Origin: Segatella copri
GTDB taxonomy: Bacteria > Bacteroidota > Bacteroidia > Bacteroidales > Bacteroidaceae
DNA length: 64,000 nt
Assembly (NCBI RefSeq): GCF_949820605.1
Contig: NZ_CATKVU010000006.1
Location: 2,739,001-2,803,000, forward strand
Direction of reading: 5' to 3'
Positions 26,769 through 35,890 of this stretch are shown here, piece by piece. Both the position numbers and the translations under genes were made by a program. Position 1 is the first letter of the stretch; each line of letters begins with the position of its first letter. The notes beneath the pieces are model-generated. The model was not told where the DNA came from, made no database searches, and was given only the letters and a program-made list of their open reading frames with translations.

Positions 26769-26800
26769 AAAAAGGCACATTCCTATGCGGAATATGCCTT
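26769..26800 (-). terminator. Terminator of pnp
   Basis: On the minus strand AAGGCATATTCC and GGAATGTGCCTT form a stem with one mismatch, followed by TTTTTT, 30 nt after the pnp stop. Confidence 0.75.
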
Positions 26801-26829
26801 TATATATAATAATGTGTCTAATACGCAGA

Positions 26830-29148
26830 TTATTCTACATCATTGTTGTGATCCAAAGAGTCGTTGAACTCCTTAGGAGCCTGCTCATCATTACGATGCT
26901 CGTAACGACGTGGCTGACGAGCTGGACGCTCACCACGACCTTCATGACGATCATCACGACGACCGCGACGCTCACCGCGCTCAGGACGTGGACGACGCTC
27001 ACGCTCTACATAACCCTCTGGCTTCTCCATCAATACACGATGAGAGAGCTTGTACTTGCCAGTCTTAGGATCAATCTCCATCAACTTCACCTTGATCTTG
27101 TCGCCTTCCTTGATGCCAGCCTCTTCAACTGTCTCAAGACGCTTCCAATCAATCTCAGAGATGTGGAGCAAACCATCCTTACCAGGGAGAATCTCTACGA
27201 AGCAACCGTAAGGCATGATAGAGCGAACAGTACCCTCGTAAACCTCACCAACCTCAGGAACAGCTACGATAGCCTTGATCTTAGCCAAAGCTGCATCGAT
27301 AGAATCCTTGTTAGGAGCAGATACCTGGACGTGACCCTTACCATCAGTCTCCTCGATAGTGATTGTCGCACCAGTATCCTCCTGCATCTGCTGGATAATC
27401 TTACCACCAGGGCCGATAACAGCACCGATGAACTCCTTAGGGATATCGAATGCTACGATACGTGGAACCTGTGGCTTCATCTCAGCACGTGGCTCAGAGA
27501 TTGTCTCCATCATGCAGTTGAGGATGTGCTCACGACCAGCCTTAGCCTGCATCAAAGCCTCCTCAAGAATCTCGAAGCTCAAACCATCACACTTGATATC
27601 CATCTGTGTAGCAGTCAAACCATCGCGGGTACCAGTGGTCTTGAAGTCCATATCACCCAAGTGGTCCTCATCACCGAGGATATCACTGAGGATAGCGTAC
27701 TTGTCCTCACCTGGGTTCTTGATAAGACCCATAGCGATACCAGAAACTGGCTTCTTCATAGGAACACCTGCATCCATCAGGGCGAGAGTACCGGCACAGA
27801 CAGTAGCCATAGAAGAAGAACCGTTAGACTCCAAGATCTGGCTTACCAAACGTACTGTGTAAGGGAAGTCTGTAGGAATCTGACCCTTCAAACCACGCCA
27901 TGCCAAGTGACCGTGACCAATCTCACGACGGCCTACACCGCGCTGAGCCTTAGCCTCACCTGTTGAGAATGGAGGGAAGTTATAGTGAAGGAGGAAGCGC
28001 TGGTAGCTCTTCTCGAGCACACCGTCGATAAGCTTCTCATCCATCTTTGTACCAAGAGTACATGTAGAGAGAGACATAGTCTCACCACGCTGGAAGATAG
28101 CGCTTCCGTGAGGCATTGGGAGTGGAGAAACCTCGCACCAAATAGGGCGGATTTCTGTAGTAGCACGACCATCAAGACGCAAGCCCTCATCGAGGATGCA
28201 ACGGCGCATAGCATCGCGCATTACGTCATCATAGTAGCGGGTAGCCTCAGCGTGCTTCTCCTCCAAGTCTTCCTCAGAAAGATCGGTATGAGCAGCGTCA
28301 TACTTCTCGAGGAAATCAGCCAAAACCTTATCGAAAGCATCCTGACGTGCATGCTTCTCCAAAGCCTGATGATTGATATCATAAGCTGGCTTGTAAAGCT
28401 CAGACTTGATCTGCTCACGGAGTTCCTCATCGTTGATCTCGTGGTCATACTCACGCTTCACGTCAGTACCCTTCTCCCTAGCCAACTCATACTGGAGTTC
28501 GCACATAGGCTTGATAGCCTCGGCAGCCACCTTGAGGGCACCAATGAGATCCTGCTCAGAAACTTCCTTCATCTCACCTTCTACCATCATGATATTGTCC
28601 TTGGTAGCACCAACCATGATATCCATGTCTGCCTCTTCCATCTGCTGGAATGTAGGGTTAACAACATACTCACCATTGATACGAGCTACACGAACCTCAG
28701 AGATATAGTACTCGAAAGGAATATCTGAACAAGCCATGGCAGCTGAAGCAGCGAAACCTGCGAGGGCATCTGGCTGGTCAACACCATCGGCTGAGAGCAA
28801 CATTACCTGTACGTAAACTTCTGCATGGTAGTTAGAAGGGAAAAGTGGACGCAAAGCACGGTCCACAAGACGAGAGGTAAGGATTTCCTCATCGCTGGCT
28901 TTGCCTTCGCGCTTGGTGAAACCACCAGGGAAACGACCTGCAGCACTGTACTGCTCACGATAATCTACTTGCAAAGGCATAAAATCTGTACCCGGAACTG
29001 CATCCTTTGCTGCACAAACAGTTGCGAGAAGCACTGTGTTACCCATGCGGAGAACCGCAGCACCATCAGCCTGTTTTGCAACTTTTCCGGTCTCAATTGT
29101 GATGGTTCTTCCATCAGGCAACTGAACACTTTTTGTAATTACGTTCAT
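26830..29148 (-). CDS. pnp: Polyribonucleotide nucleotidyltransferase (PNPase)
   Basis: The 772-residue protein has two RNase PH domains ([80 protein letters not shown]), a KH domain ([20 protein letters not shown]) and an S1 domain ([20 protein letters not shown]). A 50-residue Arg/Glu/Gly-rich tail extends beyond the usual end and probably contacts RNA. It degrades RNA 3' to 5' by phosphorolysis. Single gene with its own consensus promoter and terminator. Confidence 0.97.
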   Translation of the reverse strand: MNVITKSVQLPDGRTITIETGKVAKQADGAAVLRMGNTVLLATVCAAKDAVPGTDFMPLQVDYREQYSAAGRFPGGFTKREGKASDEEILTSRLVDRALRPLFPSNYHAEVYVQVMLLSADGVDQPDALAGFAASAAMACSDIPFEYYISEVRVARINGEYVVNPTFQQMEEADMDIMVGATKDNIMMVEGEMKEVSEQDLIGALKVAAEAIKPMCELQYELAREKGTDVKREYDHEINDEELREQIKSELYKPAYDINHQALEKHARQDAFDKVLADFLEKYDAAHTDLSEEDLEEKHAEATRYYDDVMRDAMRRCILDEGLRLDGRATTEIRPIWCEVSPLPMPHGSAIFQRGETMSLSTCTLGTKMDEKLIDGVLEKSYQRFLLHYNFPPFSTGEAKAQRGVGRREIGHGHLAWRGLKGQIPTDFPYTVRLVSQILESNGSSSMATVCAGTLALMDAGVPMKKPVSGIAMGLIKNPGEDKYAILSDILGDEDHLGDMDFKTTGTRDGLTATQMDIKCDGLSFEILEEALMQAKAGREHILNCMMETISEPRAEMKPQVPRIVAFDIPKEFIGAVIGPGGKIIQQMQEDTGATITIEETDGKGHVQVSAPNKDSIDAALAKIKAIVAVPEVGEVYEGTVRSIMPYGCFVEILPGKDGLLHISEIDWKRLETVEEAGIKEGDKIKVKLMEIDPKTGKYKLSHRVLMEKPEGYVERERRPRPERGERRGRRDDRHEGRGERPARQPRRYEHRNDEQAPKEFNDSLDHNNDVE

Positions 29149-29200
29149 CTAAATTAAAAAACTTATTGTTTTGTCTAACATCTAAAATATCTAAAACGCT

Positions 29201-29233
29201 GCAAAGATACCTCTTTAATTATTAATAAACAAA
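29201..29233 (-). promoter_or_regulatory. Promoter of pnp
   Basis: On the minus strand TTTG (29230-29233), 20 nt, TATCTTTGC (29201-29209), leaving a leader of about 50 nt. Confidence 0.8.
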
Positions 29234-29305
29234 TAAATCAGCAATTATTTTCCACTTTTTTAAATAATTTATCTATAGAAGGTGCATTATTCGCAATTTT
29301 ATTAC

Positions 29306-29314
29306 TATCTTTGC
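29306..29314 (+). promoter_or_regulatory. -7 box before the thioredoxin-fold lipoprotein
   Basis: TATCTTTGC lies 30 nt before the ATG at 29345; the -33 position reads GTGC, so it is only half a consensus. Confidence 0.5.
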
Positions 29315-29344
29315 ACTCGATAATTTTGCAAAATAATAAAATTC

Positions 29345-30523
29345 ATGAAGATAACTAGACTCTTTTCAGTGGCAGCGATTATGGTAGCTGCACTGGCTTT
29401 GACTTCTTGTAACAACAAGAAATTCCACATCAACGGCAATATCACAGAGGCTCAGGACTCTATGCTCTATCTGGAGAACATCAGCCTGAACGGTCCTGTG
29501 AAAATCGACTCTGTTAAACTGGGCGAGGATGGTGCCTTTGCCTTCGACGAGGCTGCCATGGGCTCTGTTACCCCAGAGTTCTACCGCTTACGCATCGCCA
29601 ACCAAACCATCAATCTTTCCATCGATTCTACAGAAACCGTCAAGGTAAAGGCGGCTTATCCGCAGATGAGTTTCAAATACGAAGTGGAAGGTTCTGAAAA
29701 CTGCAACAAGATTAAGGAGTTGTCTCTTAAGCAGATGACTCTCCAGAGCAATATCAACGGGCTCGTGAAAGATCCTAACATCGGCAACGATTCTATCGAA
29801 TCCATCGTAGGCCGCATGCTCCAGGCTTACAAACAGGACATCAAGACCAACTACATCTTCAAGGAGCCAATGAAGGCATACGCTTACTATGCGCTCTTCC
29901 AAACGGTACAGTTGGGCAATGTGAATACACTTATCTTCAACCCTCGCAACAACAAAGACGACGTGAAGGTATTTGCTGCCGTAGCAACCAGTTGGGATAC
30001 CTACTATCCTGGCGCTGAGCGTGGCAAGAACCTCCACAATATCGCCATCGAGGGAATGAAGGACATCCGCATCATCGAGAACCAGATGGCACAGCAGCAG
30101 ATTGAGGCCAGCAAGGTGAGCGTAAACGGATGCATCGAACTTGCACTTCAGGACAACAAGGGACAGGTACGCCGTCTCTCCGACCTCAAGGGCAAGGTGG
30201 TACTGCTCGACTTCCATCTCTTCGCCAGCAAAGAGAGCACCAAGCGCATCATGATGTTGCGTGAACTCTACAACAAGTATCATGCTGCCGGACTGGAGAT
30301 TTATCAGGTATCAGTAGACCCAGACGAGCACTTCTGGAAGACCTCTACCGCTGCCATCCCTTGGATTTGCGTACGCGATGAAGATGGCATTCAGGGCAAG
30401 AGTCTGGCTCTCTACAATGTCCAGAGCATTCCTACCTTCTTCCTGATCGACCGCACCAACACCCTGCAGGCACGTGATGCACAGATTAAGGACATAGAGG
30501 CAGCCATCAAGAACCTTCTTTAA
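29345..30523 (+). CDS. DUF4369/thioredoxin-fold lipoprotein lacking the CXXC motif
   Basis: The 392-residue protein has a lipobox (AALALTSCNN, Cys22). A DUF4369-type N-terminal domain follows (FHINGNITEAQDSMLYLENI), then a helical middle and a C-terminal thioredoxin/TlpA fold (LSDLKGKVVLLDFHLFASKE, YHAAGLEIYQVSVDPDEHFW, YNVQSIPTFFLIDRTN). In TlpA-type oxidoreductases the first segment reads WASWC-x-x-C. Here it is FHLFASKEST near residues 290-299, with no cysteine. Thiol-disulfide activity is therefore unlikely, and a binding or chaperone role is more plausible. It has its own -7 box and a downstream hairpin. Confidence 0.85.
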   Translation: MKITRLFSVAAIMVAALALTSCNNKKFHINGNITEAQDSMLYLENISLNGPVKIDSVKLGEDGAFAFDEAAMGSVTPEFYRLRIANQTINLSIDSTETVKVKAAYPQMSFKYEVEGSENCNKIKELSLKQMTLQSNINGLVKDPNIGNDSIESIVGRMLQAYKQDIKTNYIFKEPMKAYAYYALFQTVQLGNVNTLIFNPRNNKDDVKVFAAVATSWDTYYPGAERGKNLHNIAIEGMKDIRIIENQMAQQQIEASKVSVNGCIELALQDNKGQVRRLSDLKGKVVLLDFHLFASKESTKRIMMLRELYNKYHAAGLEIYQVSVDPDEHFWKTSTAAIPWICVRDEDGIQGKSLALYNVQSIPTFFLIDRTNTLQARDAQIKDIEAAIKNLL

Positions 30524-30533
30524 GATAACCAGG

Positions 30534-30590
30534 AGTTAGAAGTTTGGAGAGAACAGTTTCGGCTTTTCATCTTCCAGCTTCTAACTTTTA
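30534..30590 (+). terminator. Terminator-like hairpin
   Basis: AGTTAGAAG..TGGAG pairs with CTTCCAG CTTCTAACT across about 20 nt, followed by a T-rich tail, just after the lipoprotein gene. Confidence 0.55.
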
Positions 30591-30704
30591 TTCTTTAACG
30601 TCAGTTCTGTATCTGCTTTCATGATAACATAGATGGCAATATCTGAATACGAAACATACAAGGAACTTAAGAACAAAAAACGATAAACTTTTAAACCCTA
30701 AAAA

Positions 30705-32159
30705 ATGAATAAGAAATTTTTAGCAATGGCAGCCTTGGCACTTATCACAACAGGAGCGCAGGCTAAAGTAAAGTTGCCACACATCTTGGGTGACAACATG
30801 ATTTTACAGCAAAACACAGAGGCTAGCCTCTGGGGATGGGACAAACCAGGAACCACAGTAGAGGTAACCACCTCATGGTCTGGGCAGAAATATTCTGCCA
30901 AGACCGGAAAGGATGGCAAATGGGCTATCAAAGTACAAACCCCGAAGGCGAGCTATACCCCACTCTCCATCACTTTCGATGATGGCGAAAAGACCACTCT
31001 CAACAATGTGCTGGCAGGAGAAGTATGGGTTTGTGCAGGTCAGAGCAACATGGAGATGCCTGTAAAAGGATTCGGCAACTGCCCTGTAGAAGGTTACAAC
31101 AAGGCGGTGCTCGAAGCAAACCAGTACAAAGGCGTACATTACGTAAAGATTCCTAGCGTAATGAGCAGTAAGCCGTTAGATGATGCCAACTGCGAATGGA
31201 AGGAGGTTAACCCAGAAACCGTAGGCGATGCATCTGCTACAGGATACTTCTTTGCACAGGTAATAAACAAGACTCTTGATATTCCGGTAGGTCTGGTCAT
31301 GGCAAACAAGGGTGGAAGCCGTGTAGAAAGCTGGCTCGACCGCGACTACCTGAAAAAGAACACCAAGGAAGATCTCGACTCTGTAAAGATGACCAAGAAC
31401 CCTAAGTTTAAGTGGGATTTCCTCTACCCTCTTCTCTGGGGTAACGGAACTTTCCACCCTATCCTCAACTATAGCGTAAAGGGTATTCTCTTCTATCAGG
31501 GATGTTCTAACGTGGGCGACCCGGACGGCCAGTATACCAAACGTCTTGCCGACCTCGTTGCCCAGTGGCGCAGAGACTTCAAGCAGGGCGAACTGCCATT
31601 CTATTTCGTACAGATTGCACCTTATCATAATGGCGACGTAAATGGCGATTGGGGACCTAAGCTCCGTGAACAGCAGTTCAATGCAGCCAAGGTGATTCCA
31701 AACAGCGGCATCGTCTGTACCGAAGACCTGGTTTACCCATACGAGGTTGAGCAGATTCATCCATGTCAGAAACAGCCTGTAGGCGAACGTCTTGCACTCC
31801 AGGCACTCAGCAAGACCTATGGCATGAAGGGACTCTTCAGCGAGAGCATGACCTTCAAGGAGATGAAGATTGTAGGTGATACTGTAAAGGTGCATTTCGA
31901 CAACACCTACGGAGCCTACAACCGCTTTGAAGGTATCGAAGGTTTCGAAGTTGCAGGCGAAGATAAGGTATTCCATAAGGCTACAGCCAAGCACTTCTGG
32001 CAGGAAGGCAACGATCCTTGGAATGAGTGCGTCATCGTAACCAGTCCTGAGGTAAAGAAACCAGTAGCCCTTCGCTACTGTTTCCGCAACTTCCAGCTCG
32101 GCAATATGGCAAATGCAGGCAACCTGCCTCTCTTCCCATTCCGTACAGATAATTGGTAA
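30705..32159 (+). CDS. Sialate O-acetylesterase-like SGNH hydrolase
   Basis: The 484-residue protein has a signal peptide (about 1-20, ending TTGAQA). An N-terminal beta domain follows (LPHILGDNMILQQN, LWGWDKPG). The SGNH/SASA core starts with EVWVCAGQSNMEMPV (nucleophile Ser near 114), continues with VGLVMANKGGSRVESWL and ILFYQGCSNVGDPDGQY, and has the late IHPCQKQPVGERLA with the catalytic His. Relatives remove acetyl groups from sialic acids or from plant glycans such as xylan and pectin. Without a clustered glycosidase the substrate is open. Expected in the periplasm. Confidence 0.9.
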   Translation: MNKKFLAMAALALITTGAQAKVKLPHILGDNMILQQNTEASLWGWDKPGTTVEVTTSWSGQKYSAKTGKDGKWAIKVQTPKASYTPLSITFDDGEKTTLNNVLAGEVWVCAGQSNMEMPVKGFGNCPVEGYNKAVLEANQYKGVHYVKIPSVMSSKPLDDANCEWKEVNPETVGDASATGYFFAQVINKTLDIPVGLVMANKGGSRVESWLDRDYLKKNTKEDLDSVKMTKNPKFKWDFLYPLLWGNGTFHPILNYSVKGILFYQGCSNVGDPDGQYTKRLADLVAQWRRDFKQGELPFYFVQIAPYHNGDVNGDWGPKLREQQFNAAKVIPNSGIVCTEDLVYPYEVEQIHPCQKQPVGERLALQALSKTYGMKGLFSESMTFKEMKIVGDTVKVHFDNTYGAYNRFEGIEGFEVAGEDKVFHKATAKHFWQEGNDPWNECVIVTSPEVKKPVALRYCFRNFQLGNMANAGNLPLFPFRTDNW

Positions 32160-32172
32160 ATATCAGATAACC

Positions 32173-32214
32173 AGCGGCCGATCTTTGTTCAGCAGTCAAA
32201 GACCGGCCGCTTTT
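32173..32214 (+). terminator. Terminator after the esterase gene
   Basis: AGCGGCCG..TCTTTG pairs with CAAAGA..CGGCCGCT, then TTTT, 13 nt after the stop. Confidence 0.85.
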
Positions 32215-32277
32215 CAATTATAACATGATGATAAATTCTTTTCCATTAAACATCAATCATTATACATTAATCATAAT

Positions 32278-32805
32278 ATGAGTCACGTATTAGATAAGTT
32301 TCAGTTTTGCCCGGTTTGCGGCTCTAGTCATTTCGAAATCAACAACATCAAGAGCAAGAAGTGTAAGGACTGCGGATTCTCTTATTACCTCAATCCAAGC
32401 AGTGCTACGGTAGCTCTCATACTCAACAGTAAGGAAGAGCTCCTGGCAGTAAGGCGCAAGAAAGACCCAGCCAAGGGGGCACTCGATTTGCCAGGCGGTT
32501 TTGTTGACATGGATGAAACAGGTGAAGAAGGTATGGCAAGAGAGGTAAAAGAGGAAACCGGACTGGATGCAACTGAGGTTAAGTATCAGTTCAGCTACCC
32601 AAATCTCTACCTTTACTCAGGTTTCATGGTCCATACCCTCGATATGTTCTATGAAGTGAAGGTGAAAGACGACACTCATATAGAAGCAATGGACGATGCA
32701 GAAGAATCATTCTGGATACCATTGAGCAGACTCAATCCTGATGAGTTTGCATTCGATTCCATACGCAAAGGGCTCCATCGTTATTTGGAAACAAAATTGG
32801 GGTAA
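32278..32805 (+). CDS. Nudix hydrolase with N-terminal zinc ribbon
   Basis: The 175-residue protein starts with a CPVCGSSHFE..KKCKDCGF four-cysteine ribbon (about residues 12-40), followed by a Nudix domain. The Nudix box is at about 73-96: G5-E pattern GGFVDMDETGEEGMAR then EVKEETGL, with all catalytic Glu/Arg positions present. The layout resembles NADH-pyrophosphatase-like (NudC-related) or ADP-ribose-type Nudix enzymes. The substrate cannot be assigned. Monocistronic, ahead of topA. Confidence 0.9.
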   Translation: MSHVLDKFQFCPVCGSSHFEINNIKSKKCKDCGFSYYLNPSSATVALILNSKEELLAVRRKKDPAKGALDLPGGFVDMDETGEEGMAREVKEETGLDATEVKYQFSYPNLYLYSGFMVHTLDMFYEVKVKDDTHIEAMDDAEESFWIPLSRLNPDEFAFDSIRKGLHRYLETKLG

Positions 32806-32894
32806 AAAGGGTTCAATACAGCCAAATATGGCTCCCAAACATTAAAAAAACCAAAAAAAACACCATATAATAAGGTATAAGCAAAAAGTTTACT

Positions 32895-32903
32895 TACTTT
32901 TGC
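32895..32903 (+). promoter_or_regulatory. -7 box of topA
   Basis: TACTTTTGC, 27 nt before the ATG at 32931; no TTTG at the expected distance. Confidence 0.5.
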
Positions 32904-32930
32904 CAACCGAAAAAAATTGTGTATAAGCTT

Positions 32931-35261
32931 ATGCAAGAGAATTTAGTAATCGTCGAGAGCCCTGCGAAGGCTAAAAAGATCGAAGAGTTTTTAGGTAAGG
33001 ACTATAAGGTTATGTCTTCTTACGGTCATATCCGTGACCTGAAGAAGAAGGAACTTAGTATAAACGAGAAAACCATGGAACCTGATTATGAGATTCCAGA
33101 GGAAAAGAAAAAACTCGTTACAGAATTGAAAACGAATGCGAAGAAAGCCAAGAAAATCTGGTTAGCATCCGATGAGGACCGCGAGGGAGAAGCCATCAGC
33201 TGGCACCTTTGCGAAGTACTGGGATTGGATGAGGAGAAGACAAACCGTATTGTCTTCCACGAGATTACCAAACAGGCTATTCTTGACGCAATCAAGAACC
33301 CACGCCATCTGGACATGAACCTGGTGAATGCCCAGCAGGCACGTCGTGTACTCGACCGACTGGTAGGTTTCAAGCTTTCTCCTATCTTGTGGAGAAAGGT
33401 TAAGCCAGCCCTTTCTGCAGGTCGTGTACAGAGTGTTGCTGTCCGTCTGATAGTAGAACGTGAGCGTGAAATCCAGAAGTTCCAGAGTGTTCCATACTAT
33501 CGCGTTACCGCTATTTTCGCCCTGATCAGCGACAGCGGCAATGCAACAGAGGTAAAGGCAGAACTGGACCAGCGTTTCAATACCCACGAAGAGGTTGAAG
33601 CTTTCCTTGAGAAGTGCAAAGACGCTAAGTTTATGGTTGAATCTGTAACCAAGAAGCCTTTAAAGCGTTCTCCTGCACCACCTTTCACTACTTCTACTTT
33701 GCAACAGGAAGCTGCACGCAAGCTTGGTTTCACCGTTGTACAGACCATGATGATAGCCCAGAAACTTTACGAAAGCGGACGCATCACTTACATGCGAACC
33801 GATAGCGTAAACCTCTCTACGCTCTGTTCCAACGCCAGCAAAGATGAGATTATCAGAGAATATGGCAAGGAATACAGCCAGACTCGTGCCTACCACACCA
33901 GTTCAAAGGGTGCACAGGAAGCGCACGAGGCTATCCGTCCTACATATATGAATGAACCAACCATCGAAGGAACCGCTCAGGAGAAGCGCCTTTACGAACT
34001 CATCTGGAAGCGTACCATCGCATCTCAGATGGCTGATGCACAACTCGAAAAGACAACCATCAACATCAATATCGGCAACACAAACGAAAAGTTTGTTGCT
34101 ACCGGCGAGGTTGTTTCATTCGATGGTTTCCTCAAGGTTTATCTTGAGTCAACCGACGATGAAGAGCATGCTGAGGATTCTTCCCACATTCTTCCAGCCC
34201 TGAAAGAAGGCGATGAATTGCAGCGCAGAGAAATCCTTGCTACAGAGAAGTATTCTCTGGCTCCTGCAAGATACACCGAGGCCAGTCTGGTGAAGAAACT
34301 GGAAGATCTCGGCATCGGCCGTCCATCTACTTATGCTCCAACCATCAGTACCATCCAGCAGCGTCAATACGTGGTAAAGGGTGACAAGACGGGTGAAGAG
34401 CGCACATTTACCATAGATTCTCTGAAGGGCATCAAGATAACCCAGAAGTTGAAGAAAGAGATGGCAGGCTCTGAAAAGGGCAAGCTTCTGCCTACTGATA
34501 TCGGCATCGTAGTAAACGACTTCCTGATGGAGAACTTCCCGAACATCATGAACTACAACTTTACGGCAGACGTAGAGAAGAAATTTGATGATATTGCAGA
34601 AGGAAAGACCGAATGGACCAACTGGATGAAGGATTTCGACAAGGGCTTTGAGCCTGAAGTGAAGGAAGTCCTGGAAGCCCGCAACCAGCACAAAGCCGGC
34701 GAGCGCAATCTCGGAAATGATCCAAAAACAGGAAAGCCAGTATTCGTCAAGATTGGCCGTTTTGGGCCTGTGGTACAGATTGGTTCTGCAGAAGACAAGG
34801 ACAAGCCTCAGTTTGCCCAGTTGCCATCAGACAAGAGCATAGAAACCATCACCCTGGAAGAGGCTTTGGAACTCTTCAAGCTGCCAAGAGAACTCGGTGA
34901 TTATGAAGGCATTACTGTAACAGTTGGCTCTGGCCGATACGGCCCTTACATCCTCCATAACCGCAAGTATGTTTCTATTCCAAAGGAGGATGATCCGCTG
35001 ACCATCACCCTGGATAGAGCCATCGAGCTGATCAAGGAAAAGCGCGAAGCCGAAGAGAAGCGTCATCTCAAAGTTTTCGATGAGGACGATAAGATGGAAA
35101 TTCTCAATGGCAAGTATGGTCCATACATTGCTTACGACGGCAAGAATTACCGCATTCCAAAGGCAAAACATGAGAGTGCAGAGGAGCTTACATACGAGGA
35201 GTGTATGGAAATTATCAAAGCTGCTCCAGAACCAAAGGCTAGAGGCAGAAAGAAATCATAA
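32931..35261 (+). CDS. topA: DNA topoisomerase I
   Basis: The frame is open from a GTG at 32919, but the ATG at 32931 gives the usual start MQENLVIVESPAKAKKIEEF; 776 residues result. The Toprim domain holds the acidic cluster ASDEDREGEAISWHL near 78-92. The catalytic tyrosine is in GRITYMRTDSVNLS near 287. The C-terminus carries three topoisomerase-C repeats (GRFGPVVQIG, GRYGPYILHN, GKYGPYIAYDG) and a basic end instead of four-cysteine zinc fingers. It relaxes negative supercoils. It heads a run with aroK. Confidence 0.97.
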   Translation: MQENLVIVESPAKAKKIEEFLGKDYKVMSSYGHIRDLKKKELSINEKTMEPDYEIPEEKKKLVTELKTNAKKAKKIWLASDEDREGEAISWHLCEVLGLDEEKTNRIVFHEITKQAILDAIKNPRHLDMNLVNAQQARRVLDRLVGFKLSPILWRKVKPALSAGRVQSVAVRLIVEREREIQKFQSVPYYRVTAIFALISDSGNATEVKAELDQRFNTHEEVEAFLEKCKDAKFMVESVTKKPLKRSPAPPFTTSTLQQEAARKLGFTVVQTMMIAQKLYESGRITYMRTDSVNLSTLCSNASKDEIIREYGKEYSQTRAYHTSSKGAQEAHEAIRPTYMNEPTIEGTAQEKRLYELIWKRTIASQMADAQLEKTTININIGNTNEKFVATGEVVSFDGFLKVYLESTDDEEHAEDSSHILPALKEGDELQRREILATEKYSLAPARYTEASLVKKLEDLGIGRPSTYAPTISTIQQRQYVVKGDKTGEERTFTIDSLKGIKITQKLKKEMAGSEKGKLLPTDIGIVVNDFLMENFPNIMNYNFTADVEKKFDDIAEGKTEWTNWMKDFDKGFEPEVKEVLEARNQHKAGERNLGNDPKTGKPVFVKIGRFGPVVQIGSAEDKDKPQFAQLPSDKSIETITLEEALELFKLPRELGDYEGITVTVGSGRYGPYILHNRKYVSIPKEDDPLTITLDRAIELIKEKREAEEKRHLKVFDEDDKMEILNGKYGPYIAYDGKNYRIPKAKHESAEELTYEECMEIIKAAPEPKARGRKKS

Positions 35262-35292
35262 ACATGCCTCATTGACATAGAAACAGAAGAAA

Positions 35293-35820
35293 ATGAAGTC
35301 AATCATCATCATAGGATACATGGGCGCCGGCAAGACAACGGTCGGCAAAGCCCTCGCCAAAGACCTTGGCGTTATGTTCTACGATCTCGACTGGTATATC
35401 GAGAGCCGAATGCGCAAAACCGTTAAACAGATCTTCGACGAAGTTGGAGAAGAGGGATTTCGCAAGATAGAGCACAATATGCTACACGAAGTGGCAGAGT
35501 TTGAAAATGTAGTGGTAAGTTGCGGAGGAGGAACACCATGTTTCTTCGACAATATGGACTACATGAACCAACTTGGCGAAACGTTTTACCTGAAGGCATC
35601 TCCAGAAACCCTTCACGCTCATCTGAAGATGGGCAAAGGCGTACGCCCTCTGCTGCTCAACAAAACACCGGAAGAGGTAGACAGGTTTATCCATGAGCAG
35701 CTGAAACTTCGAGAGCCTTACTACGAGAAGGCAAAACACATCATCGATATCAACGTGATGGACAATTATGATAAAATCAACGCTATTGTTCGGCAGATCA
35801 GAGACCTGCTGAACATATAG
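35293..35820 (+). CDS. aroK: Shikimate kinase
   Basis: The 175-residue P-loop kinase shows Walker A GYMGAGKTTVGK (residues 8-19), the shikimate-binding YDLDWYIE, VVVSCGGGTPCFFDN, and the lid region MGKGVRPLL. It phosphorylates shikimate in the aromatic amino acid pathway. The gene lies 31 nt after topA and 70 nt before speA and has no separate promoter that I can see. Confidence 0.95.
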   Translation: MKSIIIIGYMGAGKTTVGKALAKDLGVMFYDLDWYIESRMRKTVKQIFDEVGEEGFRKIEHNMLHEVAEFENVVVSCGGGTPCFFDNMDYMNQLGETFYLKASPETLHAHLKMGKGVRPLLLNKTPEEVDRFIHEQLKLREPYYEKAKHIIDINVMDNYDKINAIVRQIRDLLNI

Positions 35821-35890
35821 CCGTATCTAATAAAGTAATATATAATAAAGGTAACAAACAAAACTGATTTCCAGCAAGCAAGATTAGAAA

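Noticed and set aside
26623..27966. 447-codon open frame opposite pnp and its terminator
   Set aside because: It begins inside tRNA-Asn copy 2, runs antisense to pnp, and reads as Leu/Thr-rich nonsense.
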